Assembly: GCA_028718065.1 (NCBI GenBank)
Contig: JAQUMP010000136.1
Location: 1 to 8,059 of the forward strand
DNA from: Chitinivibrionales bacterium
GTDB taxonomy: Bacteria > Fibrobacterota > Chitinivibrionia > Chitinivibrionales > FEN-1185
Reading direction: 5' to 3'
DNA length: 8,059 nucleotides
Positions within the stretch are counted from its first letter, which is position 1. Each line of letters starts with the position of its first letter. The notes under the pieces were generated by a model. That model was not told the origin of the DNA. It worked only from the letters and a program-made list of their open reading frames with translations, and did not search any database. Shown piece by piece: positions 1-7,700 of the stretch. A program made the position numbers and the translations under genes.

Positions 1-1
1 A

Positions 2-1750
2 TTTAATCCGGTTTTTGCCTCGCTCACCATGACCACCAAAGATATCCATTCCATGGAAGGCGGCAAAGATTGGTTCGACCACTTTAAAGATTTTTACCGC
101 CGGCTCCTTAAAACCGTGCTGCACCACCCCTGGATCCTGGCGATTCTCTGCCTCTCCTTTGTCATCACCGGTATCTGGGCCTATGGCAAATTCGGATCGG
201 GCGTGGTTTTTTTCCCGATTGTCGAACCGGACGTGGCTTCAATACAAATTGAAGGACCGCTCGGGCAGGATATTGCCATTACCGATGCGACGCTGCAGAT
301 TCCGGAGCGCATCGCCATGGCCATGCCCGCCGACATTTCCTCGGTCGCGACCGTCAGCGCGGTTGTCGGCTCAGGCAAATCCTCCAGAATGTCAGGCAGT
401 CAGTCCGAGAGCAATAAAGGATACCTTGATCTTGTATTTGCCGATTATGAGAAGCGAAAGGTGTCTCCTTATAAAACCATGAGCTGGCTGGAAGATACGC
501 TGCCTTCGCTTGTCCCCGGCTGGAAACTGCAGGTTATTAAGCAGGCCATGGGACCTCCCACGGGAATGCCCATCGAACTGGAGGTCGGCGGCGATAATTA
601 CCAGGAACTGAGCCGGCTGGCCGACAGCCTTAAAGCAATTATCCGCCAGGTTCCGGGCCTTACCAATGTCACCGACGATTACGATCCTGCGCGCCCCGAA
701 ATCCGGGTGAATGTGGACCGTGAACAGGCAAAGCGCTTGGGGTTTTCGACCGTGGATGTGGCCTCGGCTGTGCGTGGGGCCATTTACGGAACCGAAGCCG
801 GCAAATATCGGGTGGGCAAGGATGAGTATAAAATCATGGTCCGCCTTGCACCGCAGATCCGCGAAAATCTTAACGGGCTTAATGAAATCGTGGTTACCAA
901 GGAGGGCAAGGAAGCACCGCTTTCCAGCGTCGCGGTCATCAGCCAGGGCGCCAATATCGCCTCGATAAAACATATCGACGGTAAACGCGCCATTCAGGTC
1001 TCGGCCGAACTGGCGCCCGGCCAGAAAGACGAGCGCGGGCCTAAATCTTTGGCAATGGCTGCCATCAAAAAAATAGTGCCCCCGAACGGCTATACGATTT
1101 TACCCGGCAGCGGCAACCGCATGCAGGCGGAATCACAGAGTTTTCTGGTAAAAGCGTTCTTTATCGCCATGGGGCTTGTTTTTCTGACCATGGTATTCCA
1201 GTTTAATTCGCTCTTTCAGCCGTTTTTAATTCTTTTCGGCATCCTGCTCTCGCTTGGCGGTGTTTTCTGGGGGCTCCTTATTGTCAATAAATTCAGCGAC
1301 GTTGTCAATTTTATCACGGGCGGGGCTGCCGGCCTCTCCAATGTCACCTTCGCCATTCTCATGAGCGGTGTAGGTGTGATCGCACTGGCCGGCGTGGTCG
1401 CCAAAAACGGGATCGTGCTCATCGATTTTATGAACCGTTTGCGCTGCTGCGGACGTACCCTGGAAGACGCCGTTATCGAAGGCGGCGCCACGCGATTACG
1501 CCCGGTGCTACTCACGGCCATTACCGCCATGATCGGGCTTCTGCCCATTGCAACGGGCGTGGGCATAGATTTTCTGCACCTGGGAATTGTTACCAAATCG
1601 TCAACCACGCAGTTCTGGGCGCCCATGGCCTGGGCAATTTTCTGGGGCCTGCTCTTTAATACGCTTCTGGTCCTGGTGGTAACACCGACATTTTATTACG
1701 CCTGGGAAAACTACCGCGCTAAATCCCATGCAAAGAAAACCGCAAAATAA
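2..1750 (+). CDS. RND-family efflux permease, C-terminal half (5' end outside the window)
   Basis: Inner-membrane proton-driven exporter of the AcrB/HAE-1 type, which normally works as a trimer with a periplasmic adaptor and an outer-membrane channel. The frame is open to the left edge (nine codons, FNPVFASLT, precede the first Met at 29), so that Met is internal and about half of the usual ~1000-residue protein is seen. Counting from that Met: transmembrane helix TM7 at 36-53; the second periplasmic porter/docking region at about 55-370; TM8 372-392; TM9 395-419; TM10 438-458, followed by the conserved GVVAKNGIVLIDF stretch; TM11 489-511 (LTAITAMIGLLPIATG); TM12 531-555. The C-terminus is short and basic (KSHAKKTAK), as is usual for the cytoplasmic tail. 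The substrate cannot be told from this half. A terminator overlaps the stop codon, so this is probably the last gene of its operon. The family assignment is firm; the drug-versus-other-solute subclass is open. Confidence 0.95.
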   Translation, partial: FNPVFASLTMTTKDIHSMEGGKDWFDHFKDFYRRLLKTVLHHPWILAILCLSFVITGIWAYGKFGSGVVFFPIVEPDVASIQIEGPLGQDIAITDATLQIPERIAMAMPADISSVATVSAVVGSGKSSRMSGSQSESNKGYLDLVFADYEKRKVSPYKTMSWLEDTLPSLVPGWKLQVIKQAMGPPTGMPIELEVGGDNYQELSRLADSLKAIIRQVPGLTNVTDDYDPARPEIRVNVDREQAKRLGFSTVDVASAVRGAIYGTEAGKYRVGKDEYKIMVRLAPQIRENLNGLNEIVVTKEGKEAPLSSVAVISQGANIASIKHIDGKRAIQVSAELAPGQKDERGPKSLAMAAIKKIVPPNGYTILPGSGNRMQAESQSFLVKAFFIAMGLVFLTMVFQFNSLFQPFLILFGILLSLGGVFWGLLIVNKFSDVVNFITGGAAGLSNVTFAILMSGVGVIALAGVVAKNGIVLIDFMNRLRCCGRTLEDAVIEGGATRLRPVLLTAITAMIGLLPIATGVGIDFLHLGIVTKSSTTQFWAPMAWAIFWGLLFNTLLVLVVTPTFYYAWENYRAKSHAKKTAK

Positions 1751-1762
1751 TTTTGCGGTTTT
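1736..1762 (+). terminator. Intrinsic (rho-independent) terminator overlapping the RND stop codon
   Basis: Two perfectly complementary 13-base arms (AAAACCGCAAAAT, 1736-1748, and ATTTTGCGGTTTT, 1750-1762) flank a single base. In practice this would fold as a stem of about 11 pairs with a small AU loop and a CCGC/GCGG core. The downstream arm ends in TTTT and is followed by a T-rich stretch (CGCTTTCTTATAA). The TAA stop (1748-1750) sits in the loop. Because of the A-rich upstream arm it could also act on leftward transcription, although no leftward gene is visible. Confidence 0.75.
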
Positions 1763-1811
1763 CGCTTTCTTATAACCGTTTTAAAATAATACAGTTATAT
1801 AAAATATTATA

Positions 1812-1841
1812 TTGAATTTTTGTATCCAAAATATGTACAAT
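1812..1841 (+). promoter_or_regulatory. Candidate sigma70-type promoter for the kinase cluster
   Basis: TTGAAT (1812-1817, 4 of 6 to the -35 consensus) and TACAAT (1836-1841, 5 of 6 to the -10 consensus) are separated by 18 bases. They lie after the RND terminator and about 145 bases before the kinase start, where a promoter is needed. A short inverted repeat TTGTA...TACAA (1820-1824 / 1836-1840) overlaps the -10 and could be an operator half-site pair. AT-rich DNA produces such matches readily, so this is only the best of several candidates. Confidence 0.35.
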
Positions 1842-1886
1842 TAATGCATAATATCATGTTTTTTTGAACCTTTTTAACTACATTGT

Positions 1887-1894
1887 AAAGGAGG
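1887..1894 (+). promoter_or_regulatory. Strong Shine-Dalgarno far from the kinase start
   Basis: AAAGGAGG is the best ribosome-binding match in the window, but it lies about 90 bases before the kinase ATG. The nearest start is the ATG at 1898, only 3 bases after the GG, which is closer than the usual 5-9. It cannot serve the kinase directly because the same frame contains stops at 1934 and 1979. It may drive a leader peptide. Confidence 0.4.
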
Positions 1895-1897
1895 AAT

Positions 1898-1936
1898 ATG
1901 GTTTATTGTCATTCTCTTAAAATAATTTTGCGATAA
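1898..1936 (+). other. Possible 12-codon leader ORF (MVYCHSLKIILR)
   Basis: An ATG right behind the AAAGGAGG motif opens a 12-codon reading frame ending in TAA, in the same frame as the kinase. The peptide matches no family I know and shows no run of a single regulatory amino acid, so classic attenuation is not evident. It could be a translated leader that affects mRNA stability or coupling, or simply chance. The support is the ribosome-binding motif and the position between candidate promoter and kinase. Confidence 0.2.
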
Positions 1937-1948
1937 AGGATTAAGCGC

Positions 1949-1981
1949 TTGATTCGTTTTGTAAACTTTACCTCGCCCTGA
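1949..1981 (+). other. Possible 10-codon TTG-start mini-ORF ending at the kinase start
   Basis: AAAGGA (1935-1940) precedes a TTG at 1949 with 8 bases between. The frame runs ten codons (encoding LIRFVNFTSP after a nominal TTG start) and ends with TGA at 1979-1981, three bases before the kinase ATG. Such an arrangement could load ribosomes that re-initiate at the kinase, whose own start lacks a Shine-Dalgarno. The rare start codon and short length keep this speculative. Confidence 0.15.
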
Positions 1982-1984
1982 AAT

Positions 1985-3841
1985 ATGAATATGCCCGATA
2001 ATAAAGAATTTCCGGTCTTGAATACGAATTTCGGTACAAGCCCAATGCACCCGCTGGTGATTTTACCGAATGGCTCCGAAGGTACTAATCTTGGATCGGG
2101 CACCATCGTCTCTCTTCTCGGTGAAGGCGGCGGTGCGCTGGTGTACGAAATTTGGAACGAGCGCCTCGGTGTTAAACGCGCTGCAAAACTTTTAAAGCCC
2201 TCGTCCACGAGTTCCTCGCGCGACCGCTTTGAATCCGAAATTAAAATCACGGCCTCGCTCAAGCATCCTAATATCATCGAAATCCACTCGGTGGGCGAAT
2301 GGCAGGGATTGCCCTATATAGAAATGGAAAAACTGGAAGGCTCTACCCTTGAGAAATTCATTAAAACCCGGGGAGCGCTGCCGCTGGAAATGGCGTGCGC
2401 CATCGGCATTATCATATTGCGCGCGCTCACCTTTACGCATAATCATGAATATCTGGTAAACGGCAAAAAGCATCGCGGCATCCTGCACCGCGACCTTAAA
2501 CCCGCCAACATTATGCTCTGCGACAATGGCGCCGTTAAACTCATGGATTTCGGCATCGCCCGGCCGGTGGACGCCCCGCGGCAGACCATTGAAGGCAGTT
2601 TTTCCGGGTCACTGCCCTATGTTGCACCGGAGCAGCTTCTGGGCGAGCCCATCGACGAGCGCGCCGATGTTTTTTCGTTTGGCTGCGTGCTTTACGAAAT
2701 GATAACCGGCAAGGAAACCTTCGGCGAAAAAACCCTTACCCGGCTGGTTGCGGACCGTTCCAAAAACAATTATATCCCCATAACCTATTTCGGCATAAAA
2801 ATGCCGCCTAATCTTGCCCGGCTCATTACTAATTGCCTCCTTCAGGAAAAAAACCGCCGCATCCAGAGTTCCACCGCGGCGCTCGTGCAGCTCGAAAAAA
2901 TCTTCGAACGGATCACCAGCAACACGCCCGAAGAAGTCGTCAAATTATTCCAATCCACCTTTCAACAGAAACAAAAAATCAAGCTCAAGAAGAGCCCCTA
3001 TGTTTTCCAACGAGTCTTTGCCGTAACCGCCATAATGATTGCTTTGGGCGTGTTATGTTTTTATTTCTTTGAATTGCGCCAACACCATGTTTTTGAGTCC
3101 CGGCATACGTCCCGTATAATTGTTCCGGAACAAGCGCCGCTCAGCGCGCCGAGAGCAACCGGTCCGGCGCCGATATCCGCTCAAGCCGGCGTTCCCATTC
3201 CTCCATCCTTAACGTCCGTCTCGACCAAGGCGCCTCCAAAACACCTTACTCATCCGGTTTCCGGTCAGAAAACAACGCCTGCACCCCGCCCGGCGGGCAT
3301 CGCCCTGCTTGAACGCCTGTCAGTGCAATACGGCACAAAAGATGTGGGGAAAATTTTTGAGCATGAAATCGAAAACGGCAATTTTACCGGCGGCCTTGCC
3401 CTCTGGGACAATCTGATCCCGGCCCAGAAAAACTCAAGCCGCCTGTTACTTTACAAAATGCGTGGCCTTAAAGGGGCGCGCAACGAAAGCGGCCTGGGCC
3501 GGTTCTTTAATACCACCCAGGTGAACGACGCTGAATATTATTTTACCCAGGCCCAATTTAGCTTCGGCCATGGGCGCGTCGAGGCCGCGCTGGAACAACT
3601 TAAAAAAGTTACCAGCGCCCCCGCGGAACTGGCCGACAAAGGCGATTTGGAGCGCTCGGCCGCCTGCCTGACCGCCCGCTGCCGTTATAAGCTTTTCTCG
3701 ACCGTTTCATCCGAAGAAAACCGGCAGGCAGCGCTCGAAAGCTGGGGCAATGTTAAATACCTTTTCCAAAAAAATCAAACGGACGAATGTTATCGCGAAG
3801 CCAGTTCCTATATCCGACTTTTATCAAATACGCAGCCGTAA
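1985..3841 (+). CDS. Membrane-spanning Ser/Thr protein kinase (PknB-like, Hanks type) with extracytoplasmic TPR-like domain
   Basis: Phosphorylates protein Ser/Thr using ATP. All core kinase motifs are seen: glycine-rich loop GEGGGALVYEI (46-56), ATP-anchoring Lys68 (RAAKLL), helix-C Glu85 before HPNI, catalytic HRDLKPAN (168-175, base Asp170), metal-binding DFG (188-190), APE (214-216) and DVFSFG (228-233). It is therefore predicted to be active. An Arg sits before the catalytic Asp, the type usually controlled by activation-loop phosphorylation. After the kinase domain (to ~310) come a basic juxtamembrane stretch, one transmembrane helix (~343-364), a Pro/Ala-rich linker (~381-437) and a helical C-terminus (438-618) with a TPR-like segment near 514-546. 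It lacks the PASTA repeats of classical PknB, so its outside sensor is different. The start at 1985 is the first Met after an in-frame TGA at 1979 (Met3 at 1991 is an alternative) and has no Shine-Dalgarno. The next gene follows after 6 bases. Substrates are unknown. Confidence 0.95.
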   Translation: MNMPDNKEFPVLNTNFGTSPMHPLVILPNGSEGTNLGSGTIVSLLGEGGGALVYEIWNERLGVKRAAKLLKPSSTSSSRDRFESEIKITASLKHPNIIEIHSVGEWQGLPYIEMEKLEGSTLEKFIKTRGALPLEMACAIGIIILRALTFTHNHEYLVNGKKHRGILHRDLKPANIMLCDNGAVKLMDFGIARPVDAPRQTIEGSFSGSLPYVAPEQLLGEPIDERADVFSFGCVLYEMITGKETFGEKTLTRLVADRSKNNYIPITYFGIKMPPNLARLITNCLLQEKNRRIQSSTAALVQLEKIFERITSNTPEEVVKLFQSTFQQKQKIKLKKSPYVFQRVFAVTAIMIALGVLCFYFFELRQHHVFESRHTSRIIVPEQAPLSAPRATGPAPISAQAGVPIPPSLTSVSTKAPPKHLTHPVSGQKTTPAPRPAGIALLERLSVQYGTKDVGKIFEHEIENGNFTGGLALWDNLIPAQKNSSRLLLYKMRGLKGARNESGLGRFFNTTQVNDAEYYFTQAQFSFGHGRVEAALEQLKKVTSAPAELADKGDLERSAACLTARCRYKLFSTVSSEENRQAALESWGNVKYLFQKNQTDECYREASSYIRLLSNTQP

Positions 3842-3847
3842 GCAACC

Positions 3848-4759
3848 ATGATCACAGGCACTTTTTTTTCGGCTGAACGACCGAAACAATTATTTAAAAA
3901 TATTCCGGCGCTGATTCTGGCGCTGGGCATTTCCGTCTCTGCGGCGTACGCCGTGCATATCGATTCACTGGCCGGTCCCCTGCCGCCTGCCATACAAAAC
4001 AACGGCGGATGTTATCTCGTGACCGGCGATATTATCGTCGTTCCCGGTTCAACGGTTACCATCGACCCGGGCGTGGTTTTTTTGTTCAAGGACTTTACCG
4101 GAATGCAAATCCACGGAACATTGCTTGCCCGGGGAACTTCGGAAAACCCGGTCGTTTTTACCTCTAAAAATGATCGGCATTACGCACGGCTCGATTCGGT
4201 CGAGGCAGCCCCCTTCGACTGGAACGGCCTCACCGTAGACGGCAGCGGCATGGGAACGGTCCTGGAGCACTGCATAATAAGCTATTCTCTGTTCGGCATT
4301 AATTCACTCACCGAATACATTACCCTTTCGCAATGCCGCTTTATTCAAAACGGCAAATCCGATCTTTCCGTCATGGGCCTTAAAATTCCCATGGTAGCGC
4401 AACCGTTCAGCTACGCCAGCCATGCAGCATCCTCCGACACGCACGTGCTCACGAACCCTTTGGTTTTGGCCCCCCGGCATCCTTCATCCGGGCGGACCGC
4501 TTTTCGCGTAACGTCAAGCTTTGCGTTCCTGGGCGGCCTGGTCTTTGGGGTATTAAAAACTTCCGCGTACCTGGAATCGCGCAAGCGATTTACACAGCTT
4601 AACAATTCCAATGACAAAAAAAACCTTATGGACCCGGCCATTCAACAGGAATGGGACGCCGCTAAAAACGCCGACAACCGGGACGGCGCCGAAATGTGGG
4701 CGGGGTACGGCTTCGCCTTCGCGGGACTGCTTTCGTTTACAGTGTCATTTTATTTTTAA
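3848..4759 (+). CDS. Exported beta-helix-like protein with C-terminal membrane hairpin
   Basis: 303 residues of unknown function. A long basic N-region and a hydrophobic stretch (IPALILALGISVSAAYA, 19-35) form a probable Sec signal peptide, with cleavage likely after AYA (33-35). Residues ~55-175 have the alternating hydrophobic turns of right-handed parallel beta-helix proteins: VPGSTVTIDPGVVFLF, then MQIHGTLLARGT, NPVVFTS, WNGLTVDGSG, VLEHCIISYS, ITLSQCRFIQNG. Only a few rungs are present, far fewer than in pectate-lyase-like enzymes, and I see no catalytic signature. After a linker come two hydrophobic helices (~222-240 and ~284-303) flanking a charged helical segment, so the protein is probably anchored in the inner membrane with the beta part outside. 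The start is 6 bases after the kinase stop, in the same frame and without a Shine-Dalgarno, which suggests translational coupling. A T8 run (3862-3869) lies within the first eight codons and an A8 run at 4616-4623. Confidence 0.85.
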   Translation: MITGTFFSAERPKQLFKNIPALILALGISVSAAYAVHIDSLAGPLPPAIQNNGGCYLVTGDIIVVPGSTVTIDPGVVFLFKDFTGMQIHGTLLARGTSENPVVFTSKNDRHYARLDSVEAAPFDWNGLTVDGSGMGTVLEHCIISYSLFGINSLTEYITLSQCRFIQNGKSDLSVMGLKIPMVAQPFSYASHAASSDTHVLTNPLVLAPRHPSSGRTAFRVTSSFAFLGGLVFGVLKTSAYLESRKRFTQLNNSNDKKNLMDPAIQQEWDAAKNADNRDGAEMWAGYGFAFAGLLSFTVSFYF

Positions 4760-4765
4760 CCGGGG

Positions 4766-4770
4766 AAAGG
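4766..4770 (+). promoter_or_regulatory. Ribosome binding site for the large lipoprotein
   Basis: AAAGG within GGGGAAAGG, 7 bases before the ATG at 4778. This is the only well-placed Shine-Dalgarno among the three clustered genes and it fixes the start at 4778, which is also directly followed by a signal-peptide coding stretch. Confidence 0.7.
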
Positions 4771-4777
4771 CGTTTAC

Positions 4778-7700
4778 ATGCAGCGAATTGTCGGGATTGC
4801 ATTGCTTGCCCTCTGCGGTCTGGGGCTTTTGGTCTGCACCTCGGACACCAACCCCTACCTTAATCCATCGCGCGCCACGATCGCATTTTCCGGTCTCCCC
4901 TATAATAAAATCGACACCCTGGAAATTTTCCATACGTTTTCCTTTACCTGCGAGTTTATGCTGCAAAAATTCTTGGATTCGGTATCAATTCATATCGACC
5001 ACAATCGCCTGTGGCCCCTGGAAGATTCCATAATTAAAAATTTTGATTCCATCAGCGGCAGTCTCCCAATAACGGTCTCTTTCTCCGATACGGGTTGGAA
5101 TAAAGTTACGGTTACGGCCTATAAATCCACCGGGGACATTATAAAGGATTCGCTGATATTTTATTGCACTTCTCCCCTTAAGCAAGCATTCGTCGTCGCC
5201 GATTTGGGGCAAACGATTACGCTGCAAACACACCGGGTCTCCGATGATAACGTTCTTTATGCCTGGGAATTTAACACCCTTCCTGCCAAAACGATCATAA
5301 CCAGCACCACCGATTCGGCGCCGCTCTCCATTACAAAAGAGCTCATGCCCGTGAGGAGCGGCCTTGTGTACGTAATCGCCAACGGCATTCGGTCCTCGGC
5401 TTTTGAGTTCCCGGTCTACCTTACCGATAAAACCACTCCCAGCGCCACCTCCCTCAACCACCTGGTGCAAAACGACTCCGAGATAACCACGGGCGCCGAT
5501 CCTTTTGCATTTCGGATTGCAATCACCAACCAGGCCGGCGTAACCATACTGCCTCTTGTCAATGGTTCAAATTTTGACTTCTACGATACCGGCGCACTGG
5601 CGGCGCAAGGGGTCCAGACCTGCACCAAAACCATTGCCGATATAAAAAAATCCCCCGGCGACAGCATGAAGTTGTTCGTGACCTTCGCCGATAAGACCGG
5701 CCGGATTTTTACCCAAACATTCTGGGTCCATTACGATTCCACGCTCACCAACCTTGACGCGCCGGTGATTGCGCTCATTGCGCCGCGAGACGGCGAGTCC
5801 GTTACGAATCCGGCCCTCACGCTCCAGGGGACAATAACCAATAATTTCTCCTACGATTCGCTTTTTCTGGTGCTGCAACTGAACGGGGCCGTGCTGTCCA
5901 AATTTCCCGTAGTCACCAAGGATTCTCTGCAATGGTCGGCGACCGCGACCCTTCTCGAGGGCACCAACAATCTTACGGTGTCTGCCTACGACAATGCGCA
6001 GCATACCGGCAACCCGGTCGCCGTTAAATCTTTCGCGCTTGTCTACAATCCCGCGGCGGTCGATACCACCCCTCCGTCAATTAACAATATAACCATCGGC
6101 GGGCAAAAATTCGATTCCACCCGTACTTATTATTTTGACTCGGCGCGCATCGGGGTTACCGCAAATATAACGGATGGTTCCGGGGTCCAATCCGTGATTA
6201 TCAACGCCACTGCGGCCGCCCACGTCGGCGACCTTTATTCCGGGACGGCGGCGCTTACGCATAATCTTTCCGGAACAACCATAACCATTCGGGCCACGGA
6301 CACCAAAAACAACGACATCCAAAAATCGCTGAAAGTATTTAAAAATGCCCTGCCCGTTTTCCAGCGGGTCCCTTTGAGCGCCACGGCGATTGTGGGACAG
6401 CCGTCTATAGATTCCGTTTCGGCCGCCGACGCAGACGGCGACAGTGTTGACATAAGGGTTACTATCCCGACGGCAAAGGGAGATACCGTTTTTAAAGGAA
6501 CCGGTAAGGTCATTTTTAACTGGACGCCACAGGCCGCCGATACCGCCAAATCTCCGTTAACTATAAGCATTACCGCTCTGGACGGCTACCAGGCCAAAGA
6601 CACTTCATTTTCCTGCATTGTCGTTTCATCTTCCGGCGCTATACCACCGGCCCATTTTATTACGACGCCCGCTCAATTCCCGGAAACCCTTCAAGTTGCG
6701 CGCGACACGCTACGCAAAATTGTGCGTATCGATAAAAACCTTTTAAGCGGCCCCTATTCCATGAGCGCGAAAATAATGGAAACCAATTTCCCCGTGCTTC
6801 CGGCTGGCCGCGATTCGCTGGTCAAGTGGACACCGCTCGTTACCGATACCGGAACCAGAACGCTCCTGGTTGTCGTTTTCAGCGGAACTTTGCCCACGGA
6901 CTCATTAAAAATCCCGCTTAAAATAATTCCGCCGGTTTTTATTTCGTTTGAAAGCTCTCAGTCCGGCGCGCTCGAAAGCGTGGGCACGGCCTTTGTCCCG
7001 ATCGTTCTTTCGGTCGCATCCAAAGATACGGTCAAGGCATCCCTTATTGTCAATCCGACCAGTTCGGCATCTTCGGCCGACTATTCGCTTCCCCTTACAA
7101 CCGCCACGTTCGCGCCGGGCACGACCCGGTTCAACCTGCCGATTACCATCGTAGACGATACCATCGTCGAAACCGACGAGACGGTTTCGTTGGGTTTGAC
7201 CGTACCAGTCAATTGCATGATAGGGACAACCGTCACGCATACGTTTACGATCCATGACAACGACACCATAAAACGCATCGATACGCCGCTGGTATCATTT
7301 AACAAACTCGATGATACCGGTTCCGCCGATGCCGGCACGATCCAGATACCGGTCCGGCTTTCGGTTAAAGCCTGGCTGGCCGGCCTGGTAAATATTCAGG
7401 TGAGCGGATCCGCTGCGCAAGGAAGCGATTTTTCGATTGTTCCCCAGAACCAGGTTCAATTTGCCGTCGGCGATTCGATTCATTTTATCGCGATTACCAT
7501 TAAATCCAATACCGAATGTTCGCCGCTGCCGAAAACCATTACGCTCACGCTCGTTAATCCCACCAATCTTAAACTGGGTTCAAACGTTTCCTATACGCAT
7601 ACGATCGGAGCGCATAACATTGACAAATGCATTAGACCGCTGTTGTACGTCGGCAGCGGGGACGTGTCCGTCCCCATCGACAAAGCCTTGATTGACACAT

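Larger units (their letters stand above)
1763..1984 (+). other. AT-rich intergenic region upstream of the kinase cluster
   Basis: About 220 bases with no convincing full-length gene, strikingly richer in A and T (especially 1763-1890) than the coding DNA on both sides. It holds a candidate promoter, a strong Shine-Dalgarno with a mini-ORF, and a second mini-ORF that ends next to the kinase start. A 14-base string, AAAATAATTTTGCG, occurs both in the terminator (from 1744) and here (from 1919). This may be chance in AT-rich DNA or a decayed copy. No tRNA-like or known riboswitch fold could be recognised by eye. Confidence 0.7.

Noticed and set aside
392..973. 193-codon open frame on the minus strand inside the RND gene
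   Set aside because: It lies entirely opposite a strongly conserved RND coding region, has no family resemblance, and is explained as a shadow of the codon pattern.
1216..1626. 136-codon minus-strand frame opposite RND helices TM9-TM12
   Set aside because: Antisense of conserved membrane helices, with no recognisable domain and no neighbouring minus-strand genes.
1869..1891. CCTTT...AAAGG pairing that might hide the Shine-Dalgarno at 1887
   Set aside because: Only five pairs with a 13-base loop; too weak to call a regulatory hairpin or riboswitch.
1744..1932. Repeated string AAAATAATTTTGCG (1744 and 1919) as a sign of a mobile element or attachment site
   Set aside because: Fourteen bases of mostly A/T in a very AT-rich region, with no recombinase gene or other insertion signs nearby.
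1909..2277. 122-codon minus-strand frame overlapping the leader and the kinase N-terminus
   Set aside because: Covers the conserved glycine loop of the kinase on the other strand; the peptide has no recognisable features and no plausible promoter context.
4611..5033. 140-codon plus-strand frame spanning the end of the beta-helix gene and the start of the lipoprotein gene
   Set aside because: Runs through the lipoprotein's ribosome-binding site and signal peptide in another frame; composition is Arg/Pro/Ser-rich as in shadow frames.
4985..7483. Several minus-strand frames of 60-160 codons opposite the large lipoprotein
   Set aside because: All are antisense to one uninterrupted 1094-codon frame with clear domain repeats; none shows a domain or a spaced gene arrangement.
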